NCBI GenBank assembly: GCA_963817905.1
Contig: CAWFPS010000003.1
Location: 1,905,162 to 1,969,161 of the forward strand
DNA: 64,000 bases
Source: VRUE01 sp963817905
GTDB lineage: Bacteria; Actinomycetota; Thermoleophilia; Solirubrobacterales; 70-9
Direction of reading: 5' to 3'
A program made the translations under genes and the position numbers. A model generated the notes under the pieces. The model did not search any database. It saw only the letters and a list, made by a program, of their open reading frames with translations, and was not told the DNA's origin. Numbering within the stretch: position 1 is the first letter of the stretch; each line of letters starts with the position of its first letter. Shown here piece by piece: positions 18,398 through 27,626 of this stretch.

Positions 18398-20605
18398 ATG
18401 AAACAAGGGATGGCGCTAAGCGAAATCGATTTACATGCCTCGTTAAAAAAATATTTTGGATTTTCAAAATTCAAAGGCCTTCAGGAAGAAGTCGTAAAAA
18501 ATATAGTTCAAGGAAAAAATACCTTCGCAGTGATGCCCACGGGAGGGGGAAAGTCATTGTGTTACCAACTACCGGCGCTTATGCAGGAAGGTACCGCTAT
18601 TGTGGTATCCCCTTTGATTGCCTTGATGAAGAACCAAGTAGATGCCATGCGGGGTATTTCGGCGGAAAACGGTATTGCCCATGTGCTGAATTCTTCTTTG
18701 ACCAAGACAGAAATAAAGCAAGTCAAAGAGGATATTGTTAATGGGATTACCAAACTACTGTATGTTGCTCCCGAATCACTTACCAAGGACGAATACGTTG
18801 ATTTCCTAACTACTGTAAAAGTATCCTTTGTTGCCGTTGACGAAGCGCATTGTATCTCAGAATGGGGACATGATTTTCGACCGGAATACCGAAATCTGAA
18901 GTCGATTATTAATCGTTTGGGAGATAATATTCCCATTATCGGCCTAACTGCCACGGCTACGCCAAAGGTGCAGGAAGATATCATTAAGAATCTTGGCATC
19001 ACCGACGCCAAGGTCTTTAAGGCATCGTTCAATCGGCCCAACTTATATTACGAGGTGCGGCCGAAGACCGAAAATGTAGATGCAGATATCATTCGATTTG
19101 TGAAACAGCATGCTGGCAAATCAGGCATTATCTATTGTTTGAGCAGAAAGCGTGTCGAACAATTGGCGGAGGTATTGTTGGTAAACGGTGTCAGTGCGGT
19201 TCCGTATCATGCAGGTTTCGATGCCAAGACCCGGGCCAAATACCAGGATATGTTCCTTATGGAAGATGTTGATGTGGTTGTAGCTACTATTGCTTTTGGC
19301 ATGGGCATCGATAAGCCTGATGTGCGATTCGTTATTCATCATGATATTCCTAAAAGCATAGAGAGTTACTATCAGGAAACCGGACGTGCAGGCAGGGATG
19401 ATGGCGAAGGGCATTGTCTGGCCTTCTATTCTTACAAGGACATCGAAAAGTTGGAAAAATTCATGTCTGGAAAACCAGTAGCCGAACAGGAAATCGGGAA
19501 TGCACTTTTGCAGGAAGTCGTCGCCTATGCTGAAACTTCGATGTCACGTAGAAAGTTTATGTTGCATTATTTTGGGGAAGCATTCGATGAAGTCAATGGG
19601 GCAGGAGCCGACATGGATGATAATACCCGAAATCCCAAAGAGAAGCACGAGGCCCAGGAAGATGTTATCAAGCTTATAAAAGTCGTTAAGGGAACTAGTG
19701 AGAAATTTAAGTCCAAGGAAATCGTTAAAACCCTGACCGGTAGAATAAATGCGTTGATTTCTTCCCATAAGACCAATGATAAGGACATTTTCGGAATCGG
19801 GGCAGATAAGGACAAACACTATTGGATGGCCTTGATTCGTCAGGTATTGGTGGCCGGCCTACTTAAAAAGGAGATAGAGCAGTATGGGATCTTACATGTC
19901 ACAAAAATGGGCGAAGAGTTTTTAAAGCACCCTCGGTCATTTATGATGACCCAAGACCATACCTATAATAAGGCGAATGACGATGCCATCGTAAGTGCTT
20001 CAAAAGGCGGGGTGGTCGACGACCAGCTTTTAAGGCAGTTAAAGGACCTGAGAAAATCACAAGCCAAGAAGCTAGGCGTTCCGCCCTTTGTGGTCTTTCA
20101 GGATCCGTCTTTGGAGGACATGGCATTAAAATATCCTATTTCAATGGAGGAATTGATCAATATCAATGGTGTTGGTGAAGGGAAGGCAAAGAAATACGGC
20201 AAGGCGTTTTTAGAGTTTATCGCCCAATATGTCGAAGAAAATGATGTTATTCGCCCCGATGATCTGGTGGTAAAGAGTACAGGGGCTAATTCTGGACTGA
20301 AATTATATATTATTCAGAACATTGACCGAAAATTACCCTTGACCGATATTGCATCCTCGAAGGGTTTGGATATTCCCGAGCTCATCAAGGAAATGGAACA
20401 AATTGTTTTTAGTGGCACAAAATTGAATTTGGGGTATTGGATCGATGAGGTCTTGGACGAGGATCAGCAGGAAGAAATTCACGAATACTTTTTGGAAGCG
20501 GAAACCGATGACCTTGATCAGGCCCTTAAGGAATTTGATGGTGAATATGAAGATGAGGAATTACGATTGTACCGCCTAAAATTTATCAGTGAAGTGGCCA
20601 ATTAA
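18398..20605 (+). CDS. recQ: ATP-dependent DNA helicase RecQ
   Basis: This 3'-5' DNA helicase acts in recombination and replication repair. The 735-residue form has Walker A PTGGGKSLCYQLPAL, motif II VDEAHCISEWGHDF, and the RecQ loop with RPEYRNL. Motif VI reads YYQETGRAGRDD. An RQC region follows, but the usual four zinc Cys are not evident. An HRDC domain lies near residues 560-640 (INGVGEGKAKKYG). The C terminus extends beyond HRDC with an acidic tail. I placed the start at the first ATG (18398). A second ATG lies four codons later, and a TTG further upstream is unlikely. Confidence 0.96.
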   Translation: MKQGMALSEIDLHASLKKYFGFSKFKGLQEEVVKNIVQGKNTFAVMPTGGGKSLCYQLPALMQEGTAIVVSPLIALMKNQVDAMRGISAENGIAHVLNSSLTKTEIKQVKEDIVNGITKLLYVAPESLTKDEYVDFLTTVKVSFVAVDEAHCISEWGHDFRPEYRNLKSIINRLGDNIPIIGLTATATPKVQEDIIKNLGITDAKVFKASFNRPNLYYEVRPKTENVDADIIRFVKQHAGKSGIIYCLSRKRVEQLAEVLLVNGVSAVPYHAGFDAKTRAKYQDMFLMEDVDVVVATIAFGMGIDKPDVRFVIHHDIPKSIESYYQETGRAGRDDGEGHCLAFYSYKDIEKLEKFMSGKPVAEQEIGNALLQEVVAYAETSMSRRKFMLHYFGEAFDEVNGAGADMDDNTRNPKEKHEAQEDVIKLIKVVKGTSEKFKSKEIVKTLTGRINALISSHKTNDKDIFGIGADKDKHYWMALIRQVLVAGLLKKEIEQYGILHVTKMGEEFLKHPRSFMMTQDHTYNKANDDAIVSASKGGVVDDQLLRQLKDLRKSQAKKLGVPPFVVFQDPSLEDMALKYPISMEELININGVGEGKAKKYGKAFLEFIAQYVEENDVIRPDDLVVKSTGANSGLKLYIIQNIDRKLPLTDIASSKGLDIPELIKEMEQIVFSGTKLNLGYWIDEVLDEDQQEEIHEYFLEAETDDLDQALKEFDGEYEDEELRLYRLKFISEVAN

Positions 20606-20648
20606 TGTAACACAACAACTGCCTGTATCGATTTATAACGTCCATAAA

Positions 20649-20673
20649 AAAAGCGCCGATTCAAGGCGCTTTT
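20649..20673. terminator. Bidirectional terminator
   Basis: A perfect 9-bp stem (AAAAGCGCC with GGCGCTTTT, 7-base loop) sits between the convergent recQ and the DUF-type gene at 20685. A-runs on one side and T-runs on the other let it stop transcription in both directions. Confidence 0.88.
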
Positions 20674-20684
20674 ATTATTTCTTT

Positions 20685-22004
20685 TCAAGGCACTGAAGTG
20701 CCATTCTTGTCTCGGCTGCGTTTTAACTGCTTTTGAATTTTCTTAATCGCAGATTCGATAGACTTCTCTGGTTCTATGATGTTATAGGCTCCCCAAAAAT
20801 CAGGGTCTGCAAACCCTAAGGCCTCGTCACTCAAAATTATGGTAGATTTCATTCGATCCTTTCCTCTCGGCTGTTGGCTAGAAAGGTTCCTTTCCCAATC
20901 GGTAACCGCCATTTCGCACGTCATACTATATACTGAATTGAAAAGTTTCCGGTCCCAATTGATCTTAAATTCAAGCAAGACATTGCTATAGCCATAATAC
21001 CATCGTCCATTCTTTTCCCGATAATCTACACGGTAGGCAATTTCGGTTGGCCAAACTTGGGCATTGCTTGGTTTTCTGCGGACGAACATTCTAGATGCTT
21101 CTTCACGATTGGTAATATTGAGTGCGTATATGGCGCTTGTAAGTATCTTTTTTTGGGCATCGATGTACAGTTTACCCTTGTACAAGGGCTGTCGCAATTC
21201 TGGCCTTTGTTCAAAATTCACCACATAGATCAATTGATCGTTTATTCTGGTCGAACGGTCAAAACTGAACAAATAATCGTCGATGTTATCATCAGTGAAA
21301 ATATATTCCGGATATTTCATAATATCTACGAACAAGGCATTGAAGGGCCCTCCCTGTAGTTTTAAAGCCAGCGTATCCAGTTTCGAGTAATCAGTACTTT
21401 TCCGGGCCTTGTAGAGTTCTACCGCATCTCTTTTCAAAGATGTATAGGGCGCTTTATAGATGTTCACCACGGCCTCGGACAAAGAGACGTTCTTATTTCT
21501 CTTTTTGATGGTTTCCCTATAAAAAGCGGTCATGACCATAGGGTCGTCAAAATAGTTCTCCCCTTTTTTCTTAAGGGTCTCCCGCACAAGATTGCCTGCA
21601 TTTTTAGGAACTTCGATATTTACTTCCGAGAGTTCTACCACCGATACTTCCATCAAAATACGATTATGGCTCTCCTTGAATTGTACCAGTGGAATATGTT
21701 TGGTGCGATATCCTAAAAAAGACACCTCAATGTTCCCATCTACTATACCCGCAGGTACCTTGAGCGAAAATTCACCCTCTGTGTTCGTAATTGTGGTTAT
21801 ATTGGTGCCCTCGAGTGCCAAGTTGGCGAATACAAGTGCCTTGTTCGAATCGGCATCGACCACCTCGCCCTTATATTCCTTAAAGTCCTTCCCTTCATCC
21901 TGGTAAAAAGCAGCAGCCTTTTGAATCCCAGTTGCCCCAATGAAAAAGAGGAGCGATAAGGAAATCACCAAGGTATTCTTAGGTAATCTCACATTTGATT
22001 TCAT
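20685..22004 (-). CDS. Carboxypeptidase-like regulatory domain protein
   Basis: This 439-residue exported protein has an N-terminal hydrophobic signal (about residues 10-32). A CarboxypepD_reg-like beta-sandwich follows (about residues 40-115, KEYKGEVVDADSNKALVFA then NTEGEFSLKVP). The remaining 320 residues form a beta-rich domain with no motif I can name. The beginning resembles that of TonB-dependent receptors and DUF5686 proteins, but the plug and barrel are missing and the protein is too short for either. It may be an outer-membrane-associated or periplasmic protein. It converges with recQ across a shared terminator. Confidence 0.7.
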   Translation of the reverse strand: MKSNVRLPKNTLVISLSLLFFIGATGIQKAAAFYQDEGKDFKEYKGEVVDADSNKALVFANLALEGTNITTITNTEGEFSLKVPAGIVDGNIEVSFLGYRTKHIPLVQFKESHNRILMEVSVVELSEVNIEVPKNAGNLVRETLKKKGENYFDDPMVMTAFYRETIKKRNKNVSLSEAVVNIYKAPYTSLKRDAVELYKARKSTDYSKLDTLALKLQGGPFNALFVDIMKYPEYIFTDDNIDDYLFSFDRSTRINDQLIYVVNFEQRPELRQPLYKGKLYIDAQKKILTSAIYALNITNREEASRMFVRRKPSNAQVWPTEIAYRVDYREKNGRWYYGYSNVLLEFKINWDRKLFNSVYSMTCEMAVTDWERNLSSQQPRGKDRMKSTIILSDEALGFADPDFWGAYNIIEPEKSIESAIKKIQKQLKRSRDKNGTSVP

Positions 22005-22218
22005 AATGGTATGATATGATTTATTTCTTAAGTCTATTGAATGCGCTTTCCTAAGTTACTAATTTTTAATTATATAAGCTGTTAAATAAAACGAAACTTA
22101 TAACAAGAAAGCCTCTTGATATTAACTTTTTGTCGGCTCTTCAAAGTGGCCATATAGCAGCTTGACAAATCGCTGCTTTCACTTAAATCGGCACTACAAA
22201 AAAAAGGATGGATCTTTC

Positions 22219-22956
22219 TTATGCATCGTGGGTTTTAGAGGAATCTGCAACCAGTCGTTGTATTTCCGCCAATTCAGATTTGCTAAGATCTCGCCACGAA
22301 CCAACCGCAATATCAAGTTTCACGTTCATAATGCGAATCCGTTTCAATTTTTTGACACGGTATGTCAGGTGTTCACACATACGGCGTATTTGACGGTTTA
22401 GGCCCTGTGTCAAAACGATCCTAAACTGATACACACCAAGTTCGGTTACCTCACATTTGCGGGTAATGGTATCCAATATGGGTACCCCGTTGCGCATTGA
22501 TTCTAGAAAGGATTGTGTCAGCGGTTTATCAACGGTCACTATATATTCTTTTTCGTGATGGTTCCTGGCCCGCAGTATTTTGTTTACGATATCCCCGTCA
22601 TTGGTCAAAAAAATAAGGCCCTCGCTAAGTTTATCCAGACGACCGATAGGAAAGATGCGTTTCGGATAGTTGATAAAATCGATGATATTGTCCTTTTCGA
22701 CACCGGTATCGGTCGTACAGACAATGCCCACGGGTTTGTTGAATGCCAGGTAAACGGGTTTTTCGTTGGGTTCTGTCACCAATTTACCATATACGCGCAC
22801 TTCGTCACCTTCGGTTATTTTTGTCCCCATTTCCGGGACCTTTCCGTTGATGGTCACATGTCCCTGTTCGATAAGTAGGTCTGCAGCACGGCGCGAACAA
22901 TACCCAACTTCACTCAGGTATTTATTAATACGTGTACGTTTTTGGCCGTCCTCCAT
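22219..22956 (-). CDS. rluF: 23S rRNA pseudouridine synthase (RluF/RluB family)
   Basis: This 245-residue enzyme isomerises uridine in 23S rRNA. An N-terminal S4 RNA-binding domain is present (residues 7-60, RINKYLSEVGYCSRRAADLL). The catalytic domain contains the active-site Asp in FPIGRLDKLSEGLIFLTNDG. The motif GLNRQIRRMCEHL and the KLKRIRIMNVKL strand are closest to RluF. Assignment to RluF rather than RluB or RluE rests on these motifs and is moderately secure. A TAnnTTTG promoter element lies 20 bp upstream of the ATG. Confidence 0.88.
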   Translation of the reverse strand: MEDGQKRTRINKYLSEVGYCSRRAADLLIEQGHVTINGKVPEMGTKITEGDEVRVYGKLVTEPNEKPVYLAFNKPVGIVCTTDTGVEKDNIIDFINYPKRIFPIGRLDKLSEGLIFLTNDGDIVNKILRARNHHEKEYIVTVDKPLTQSFLESMRNGVPILDTITRKCEVTELGVYQFRIVLTQGLNRQIRRMCEHLTYRVKKLKRIRIMNVKLDIAVGSWRDLSKSELAEIQRLVADSSKTHDA

Positions 22957-22975
22957 GAATGTCTTGGTTTTTTTG

Positions 22976-22983
22976 CAAAATTA
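22976..22983 (-). promoter_or_regulatory. Candidate -7 element for rluF
   Basis: On the minus strand the octamer TAATTTTG matches the Bacteroidota -7 consensus TAnnTTTG. It ends 20 bp before the rluF ATG. No convincing -33 TTG was found at the right spacing, so this is tentative. Confidence 0.45.
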
Positions 22984-23134
22984 CAAATTTGATAATTGGC
23001 TCCCACGACATCATATATTTACGAAACGAACGAACTGTTTTGAGGTCGGTAAAGTCGAATTCGGACTCCATCATCGTTGTTCTTACTGCAATGATATTTT
23101 GATACATTTTCTAAATCGAAGTAGCTAGGTGACC

Positions 23135-24346
23135 TTACTTTTTTCTTTGGAGCTCATAGGCATAAATTTGCCTTCCCAATTCGGCTAAAAAAGGCAGACC
23201 AACGGTCTCGAATTCATAGGTATCATCGTTAAAGATGCCATTTTTATTGACCAAGATGGTTGCCGTCAGCATAAATTCAACATGATTCCCAGTATCGAGG
23301 ATGTATGCACAATCTGTCAAAGTTCCATACGCCCAGCCTACTTTGTTATAAATTTCTAGGGTATCGGGTATACGCTCATGGGTATCACCAAACATAAAGA
23401 ACTTACAATATCCATCATAATATTCCTCGGGATCATACCCTACCTTTCGCGGGAGTGTGTGCATGGCTGTTAGGAGAAATTTGCGCTGCCCTTCGCTCAG
23501 ATGAAATTGTTCATTTTCCGGAAATACCTCAGGGAAGATAATTCGTTTGAGAACGGCATGTTGTGCTTCGATGGGGTAGTAGTTCTTAAGCCCGAAATCA
23601 AACGGCTCGTGAACCATCGAATCTTCGGAAATGAAGCCAATGCCTTTTTTTATTCCAATAAGGTCCAGTGGTTTTGGAGGCGCGTTTATGGTGCCGTCTA
23701 AGGTAGTGGTGGTACTATCGTTTAAAAAAAGAATCAAGGGCCGCGTGGTCACATCATCTGAATGCACCCCGAGACGGTGTGAAATACGTACCGGGTTGAT
23801 TCCTTTCGATTTTAAGCGATTGTTGATGGCATCCTGGCCTAAAAACTCCAAAAGTCGGTTATTCGCTTCATTATCGCTAATGGCAAAAATTTTAGAAATA
23901 TCTTGGGCAAAGGTGGTTTCAATCGTATCACCTTCTACATAAAAACGAAAATCACGGTCAATTCCCTGCATTTCATTTAATTTTTCCAAGGTCAGGACGG
24001 CAATCGGAAATTTAACCGTGCTGGCGGGATAGAAATAAGTAGCGTCGTCTACTTGAAAATCATAGTCCTTAAACTTGATGGAATCCTTTAAACGGTCAAT
24101 TTGTGTATAGCGGATCTGCACTTCGTATTGTTCGACGCTATCCATCACCTTTTTTATTTTTGGATTATCGGAAGCCAGCACCATTGCAAGGGGATCGGGC
24201 ACTTGGGAACTACCGGCACAGGCCCCTAATAAAAGTAGAGCTGTTAAGGCCGGATAGCATTTAGAGGTGCGGGTCGATAGACGGATTACCGTTTTTAGAA
24301 CGCACTTTTCAAGGAGATGATCTTTAAAGACTTTCATACGTGTCAT
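23135..24346 (-). CDS. Beta-lactamase-fold serine hydrolase lipoprotein
   Basis: This 403-residue protein belongs to the class A beta-lactamase-like group (beta-lactamase2 domain). A lipoprotein signal ends in LLLLGAC (Cys43 from the annotated start, an unusually long leader). The catalytic SxxK is STVK (Ser109-Lys112, context YFYPASTVKFP), followed by SDN (157-159). The third motif is KVG (335-337, IYNKVGWAYG) instead of the KTG usual in beta-lactamases. The protein is longer than a secreted penicillinase. A role in peptidoglycan or peptide hydrolysis is as likely as antibiotic resistance, and resistance should not be assumed. Confidence 0.8.
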   Translation of the reverse strand: MTRMKVFKDHLLEKCVLKTVIRLSTRTSKCYPALTALLLLGACAGSSQVPDPLAMVLASDNPKIKKVMDSVEQYEVQIRYTQIDRLKDSIKFKDYDFQVDDATYFYPASTVKFPIAVLTLEKLNEMQGIDRDFRFYVEGDTIETTFAQDISKIFAISDNEANNRLLEFLGQDAINNRLKSKGINPVRISHRLGVHSDDVTTRPLILFLNDSTTTTLDGTINAPPKPLDLIGIKKGIGFISEDSMVHEPFDFGLKNYYPIEAQHAVLKRIIFPEVFPENEQFHLSEGQRKFLLTAMHTLPRKVGYDPEEYYDGYCKFFMFGDTHERIPDTLEIYNKVGWAYGTLTDCAYILDTGNHVEFMLTATILVNKNGIFNDDTYEFETVGLPFLAELGRQIYAYELQRKK

Positions 24347-24349
24347 GTT

Positions 24350-24610
24350 TCATGCTGAAGTGATATTGTAGAGCTCGGCCCGATGGGGTCTTAAGGCATC
24401 ACGAATTGAAATCATACTTCCTTCATTAACAACCATAAAAGCAATGCAATGCATTTCAGAAATGGGGCTGGTTCCCGTTATTGGGACGTCTAGCTTATGC
24501 GTTGCAATATATTCTTGTAAATGAATTGAATGATGGGCTGCGATCTTCGCTGCGGAAGGGCCGCGAAAATCCCATATTAGTTTAATGTTTCTTTCCATTT
24601 GGTGTGCCAT
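24350..24610 (-). CDS. Conserved small hypothetical protein
   Basis: This 86-residue soluble protein starts MAHQMERNIKLIWDFRGP and includes AAKIAAHHSIHLQEYI and a GTSPISEMHCIAFMVV stretch. It looks like a compact alpha/beta domain. I do not recognise the family. The start at 24610 gives an 8-bp spacing from the SRPBCC gene stop, which suggests an operon with it. A longer frame would overlap that gene. It has several His residues but no clear metal site. Confidence 0.65.
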   Translation of the reverse strand: MAHQMERNIKLIWDFRGPSAAKIAAHHSIHLQEYIATHKLDVPITGTSPISEMHCIAFMVVNEGSMISIRDALRPHRAELYNITSA

Positions 24611-24617
24611 GGTTATT

Positions 24618-25079
24618 TTATGAGGTCTGTTCGGCGACTGACACTCCTTCTTCCGCAAAGGCCTTGAAATCCTGGGCGTATTTCAACGATTGCTTTTTGA
24701 AGGCTCCTGGCATGCTGAAAGCCATGATCTTCATCATCGCACTACTGAACTGAAATTCTGTTTCCGAAATCCATTCGGTGCTTTTCCCGTCAATATCCTC
24801 GAAGTAGTTCTTTTGAACATTGTGAACCCCTTTTGCATCGTAGGTGGCATGGAATTCGAACGGTAGATTTCTTTTGAAGATGGTCTCGACGAGTACCATA
24901 TCGCGTTTGCCGATTTTGTAATGCAATTCGGTTTGCGTGCCATCTTCACCTGGTTTGCCGGTTAAGACCGCATACCTAATCAAGCCACGCTGCCAATGTT
25001 TCCTGTTTTCGAGATTGTCAAATTTTTTAATAAACTCATCCCGCGCCAAATTGATCGTAATCCGGGTAGTGTATTTCAT
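24618..25079 (-). CDS. SRPBCC (START/Bet v1-like) family protein
   Basis: This 153-residue protein has the length and pattern of an SRPBCC ligand-binding domain. It opens with a beta strand and helix (MKYTTRITINLARDEFIKKFD then ENRKHWQRGL), followed by six strands including MVLVETIFKRNLPFEFHATY. A C-terminal helix ends in FKAFAEEGV. These domains bind lipids or other hydrophobic ligands, and this ligand is unknown. It is probably co-transcribed with the small gene that follows it. It is divergent from the lipoprotein gene at 25285. Confidence 0.8.
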   Translation of the reverse strand: MKYTTRITINLARDEFIKKFDNLENRKHWQRGLIRYAVLTGKPGEDGTQTELHYKIGKRDMVLVETIFKRNLPFEFHATYDAKGVHNVQKNYFEDIDGKSTEWISETEFQFSSAMMKIMAFSMPGAFKKQSLKYAQDFKAFAEEGVSVAEQTS

Positions 25080-25250
25080 TTTTATGGTTAATTGGTTATC
25101 AAAATTCTATGAGCGCCGAATTCTAGGATGAAAAGAAACATAAATCGAATTCCTTCAAGCACCTTCGGGACGCATTTTTAAGTTCCTTCGATAAATGTAA
25201 TAATTTCTTATTGCGGTGGCTAAAAAAGTGTTAATGAAAGACTATATCGC

Positions 25251-25280
25251 TTGCCCAACATAATGTTATTCCTATTTTTG
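25251..25280 (+). promoter_or_regulatory. Consensus Bacteroidota promoter
   Basis: TTG at 25251-25253, a 19-base spacer and TATTTTTG at 25273-25280 match the TTG-N17-20-TAnnTTTG consensus exactly. The expected transcription start is at about 25285-25288, which coincides with the ATG assigned to the next gene. Confidence 0.7.
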
Positions 25281-25284
25281 CCGG

Positions 25285-26184
25285 ATGCATTTATATTTGG
25301 AAAATGTAAGAAAAGTTTTTAGGCCACTGATTTTGGCCTGCATACTTGCGCTTTTGATTTTGTTTTCCTGTGACCTGTTGCGTAAGGAGGAAACCCATAA
25401 AACCCCCATCGCACGTGTAGGGGAACGCTATTTGTATCTAGAAGATATTACCCACTTATTAAAAGAAGGTATTCCAAAGGAAGATAGCGCCTCTTTTGTA
25501 ACGAACTATATTAATAATTGGGCCTCCAAACAACTATTACTATCGAAGGCGATAATTAACCTTCCAGAAGGCAAGTTGGCCGAGTTTGATGCGTTGGTCG
25601 CAGACTATCGCACCGATCTTTACACGCGGGCTTATAAGGAGGCATTGGTGCAACAAAGTAGTGATACGATCATCACCGAAGCACAATTAAATAGTTTTTA
25701 TGAAAAGGAAAAAGATAATTTTAAGCTGAAGGAAAAGCTGGTTCGGCTGCGGTTTATAGAACTTCCCAAACAATTTTTAGACAAGGACTTGGTCGTTAAA
25801 CGATTGAAATCATTCGAGCAGGAAGATGTAGCCTATTTAGATTCTATCGGAGTACATTTCATCAAGCTCAATTTTAATGATTCTTTGTGGATAACGGCTT
25901 CAAGGGTCGTAGCTGAGATTCCACCCTTAACCCTTGAAAATCAGGAGCGATACTTAAAAAATTCACAATTTTTTGAATTGGAGGATGCATTAGGGGTATA
26001 TTTGGGCAAGGTCACCGGGGTTTTGGAGGCGAATGACATCGCCCCCTTGTCTTTTATAGAGCCAACGATACGACAAGTACTGCTTAGCCGCCGCAAATTG
26101 GAATATATTCGAAAATTAGAAACTGAAATAATTGATGAAGCTATTAAAGACAAAGAGTTTGAGGTCTACACGAATGATAAATAA
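25285..26184 (+). CDS. SurA-like periplasmic lipoprotein without obvious PPIase domain
   Basis: This 299-residue protein has a hydrophobic leader ending in the lipobox LILFSC, so it is probably a lipoprotein. IARVGERYLYLEDITHLL resembles the N-terminal chaperone segment of SurA/PpiC proteins, and the rest is helical. No parvulin catalytic motif is visible. It overlaps the following SurA-like gene by 11 bp and shares its operon, so it is probably a chaperone partner in outer-membrane protein folding. The ATG at 25285 lies at the predicted transcript start, so translation may be leaderless or begin at a later codon. Confidence 0.75.
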   Translation: MHLYLENVRKVFRPLILACILALLILFSCDLLRKEETHKTPIARVGERYLYLEDITHLLKEGIPKEDSASFVTNYINNWASKQLLLSKAIINLPEGKLAEFDALVADYRTDLYTRAYKEALVQQSSDTIITEAQLNSFYEKEKDNFKLKEKLVRLRFIELPKQFLDKDLVVKRLKSFEQEDVAYLDSIGVHFIKLNFNDSLWITASRVVAEIPPLTLENQERYLKNSQFFELEDALGVYLGKVTGVLEANDIAPLSFIEPTIRQVLLSRRKLEYIRKLETEIIDEAIKDKEFEVYTNDK

Positions 26185-27622
26185 AATACTTTTTTCCATG
26201 ACAATCAGCTGTATTTCAGCGATTGCCTTTTCACAGGAAACCGACACCTTGCCCGATACCCAAATCGAGCCTCAATTACAAGATCTGAGTGCCGATTCTG
26301 GAATTCAAAAAGATTCTACCCGAAATTTCAAGAGAATGAAAATTGATGGTATCGCCGCGGTAGTGGGCGACTATGTCATCTTGGAATCGGACATCGATAA
26401 GACATTGATTGATCTTCGCAGTCAAGGGGCGGCTATGGATGACGTCGACCGTTGTAGCCTATTGGGCAAACTTATGGAAGACAGGCTGTATGCCCATCAA
26501 GCCGTACAAGACAGTCTTTTGGTTTCGGATGATGAGGTTTCAGCAACTACTGAACGACAGATACAGGGGCTTGTGTCCCAGATAGGATCCATGGAAAAAC
26601 TTCTTAAATTCTATAAGAAGGATGACGAGGTCAGTTTAAGGGAAGATATCAATAAAATCATCAAACTGCGCATGTTGTCTGAAAAGATGCAGCAAAAAAT
26701 AGTCTCTGATATTCAAATCACACCCGAGGAAGTTCGTCAATTCTTTAATAAGATACCCGAGAAGGAGCGCCCTGTCTTTGGTGCCGAACTTGAAATTTCC
26801 CAAATCGTGAAGCAGCCCAAGGCGACCGACGAGGAAAAACAAAAGGTAATCGATAAACTGAATGCCATCAAGGCCGATGTTGAAGATAATGGTGCCAGTT
26901 TTAGTGTGAAAGCCATATTGTACTCCCAGGATCCCGGTTCAAAACCAAAAGGAGGATTATACGAAGGCGTTACCAAGGATACCGGTTTTGATAAAACATT
27001 TAAGGACGTGGCATTTAGTCTCCGGGAAGGGGAAATTTCAGAACCCTTCGAAACCATATTTGGCTATCATATCATCTATATCGAAAAGATCCGGGGCCAG
27101 GAGCTGGATCTGCGACATATTTTGATTCAACCTGAAATTTCACAAAAAGCGCTTGACGATGCGAAGACCGAATTAGATAGCATTCGACAAAACATTATCG
27201 ATGGCAAATTCACCTTCGCTGAGGCCGCCCTGAATTTTTCCGATGAAAAGGAAACCAAGTTTGATGGCGGATTGTTGCGTAATCCCGTAAATTTTGATTC
27301 GAGGTTCGAACTCACAAAGATGGATCCAGCCTTGTACAATCAAGTTCGTAATTTAAAGGACAATGAAATTTCGTATCCGCAATTGGAGCAAGATCAGCGA
27401 GGTGGTGCACCGAAGTATAAGATTTTAAAGGTTACCAATCGGTATGATGAACATGTCGCTGATTTTGCCAAGGACTATATTAAGATTCAGCAGTTGGCAC
27501 TCACCGAAAAGCAATACAATGCCATTAAAAAGTGGATGGACAAACATATTAAGGATACCTATGTAAGCATAAACGAAGGCAGTAAGGAATGCACATTTGC
27601 AAATAATTGGGTTAAGAAATAA
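26174..27622 (+). CDS. Periplasmic peptidyl-prolyl isomerase/chaperone, SurA-like
   Basis: This 482-residue exported protein helps fold outer-membrane proteins. A signal peptide precedes residue 22 (ISAIAFSQ). A SurA N-terminal chaperone domain follows (IDGIAAVVGDYVILESDID). Two parvulin domains come next: one around residues 175-285 (AELEISQIVKQPKA to FETIFGYHIIYIEKI) and a second from about 286 (LDLRHILIQPEIS to FDGGLLRNP). I placed the start at 26174 because it directly precedes the signal peptide. An upstream frame would extend further into the preceding gene. The upstream lipoprotein and downstream MoxR ATPase are on the same strand. Confidence 0.9.
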   Translation: MINKILFSMTISCISAIAFSQETDTLPDTQIEPQLQDLSADSGIQKDSTRNFKRMKIDGIAAVVGDYVILESDIDKTLIDLRSQGAAMDDVDRCSLLGKLMEDRLYAHQAVQDSLLVSDDEVSATTERQIQGLVSQIGSMEKLLKFYKKDDEVSLREDINKIIKLRMLSEKMQQKIVSDIQITPEEVRQFFNKIPEKERPVFGAELEISQIVKQPKATDEEKQKVIDKLNAIKADVEDNGASFSVKAILYSQDPGSKPKGGLYEGVTKDTGFDKTFKDVAFSLREGEISEPFETIFGYHIIYIEKIRGQELDLRHILIQPEISQKALDDAKTELDSIRQNIIDGKFTFAEAALNFSDEKETKFDGGLLRNPVNFDSRFELTKMDPALYNQVRNLKDNEISYPQLEQDQRGGAPKYKILKVTNRYDEHVADFAKDYIKIQQLALTEKQYNAIKKWMDKHIKDTYVSINEGSKECTFANNWVKK

Positions 27623-27626
27623 GTAG

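Noticed and set aside
22925..23107. Open frame of 60 residues upstream of and overlapping rluF
   Set aside because: It overlaps the start of rluF and contains its likely promoter, has no recognisable motif and no clear ribosome-binding context.
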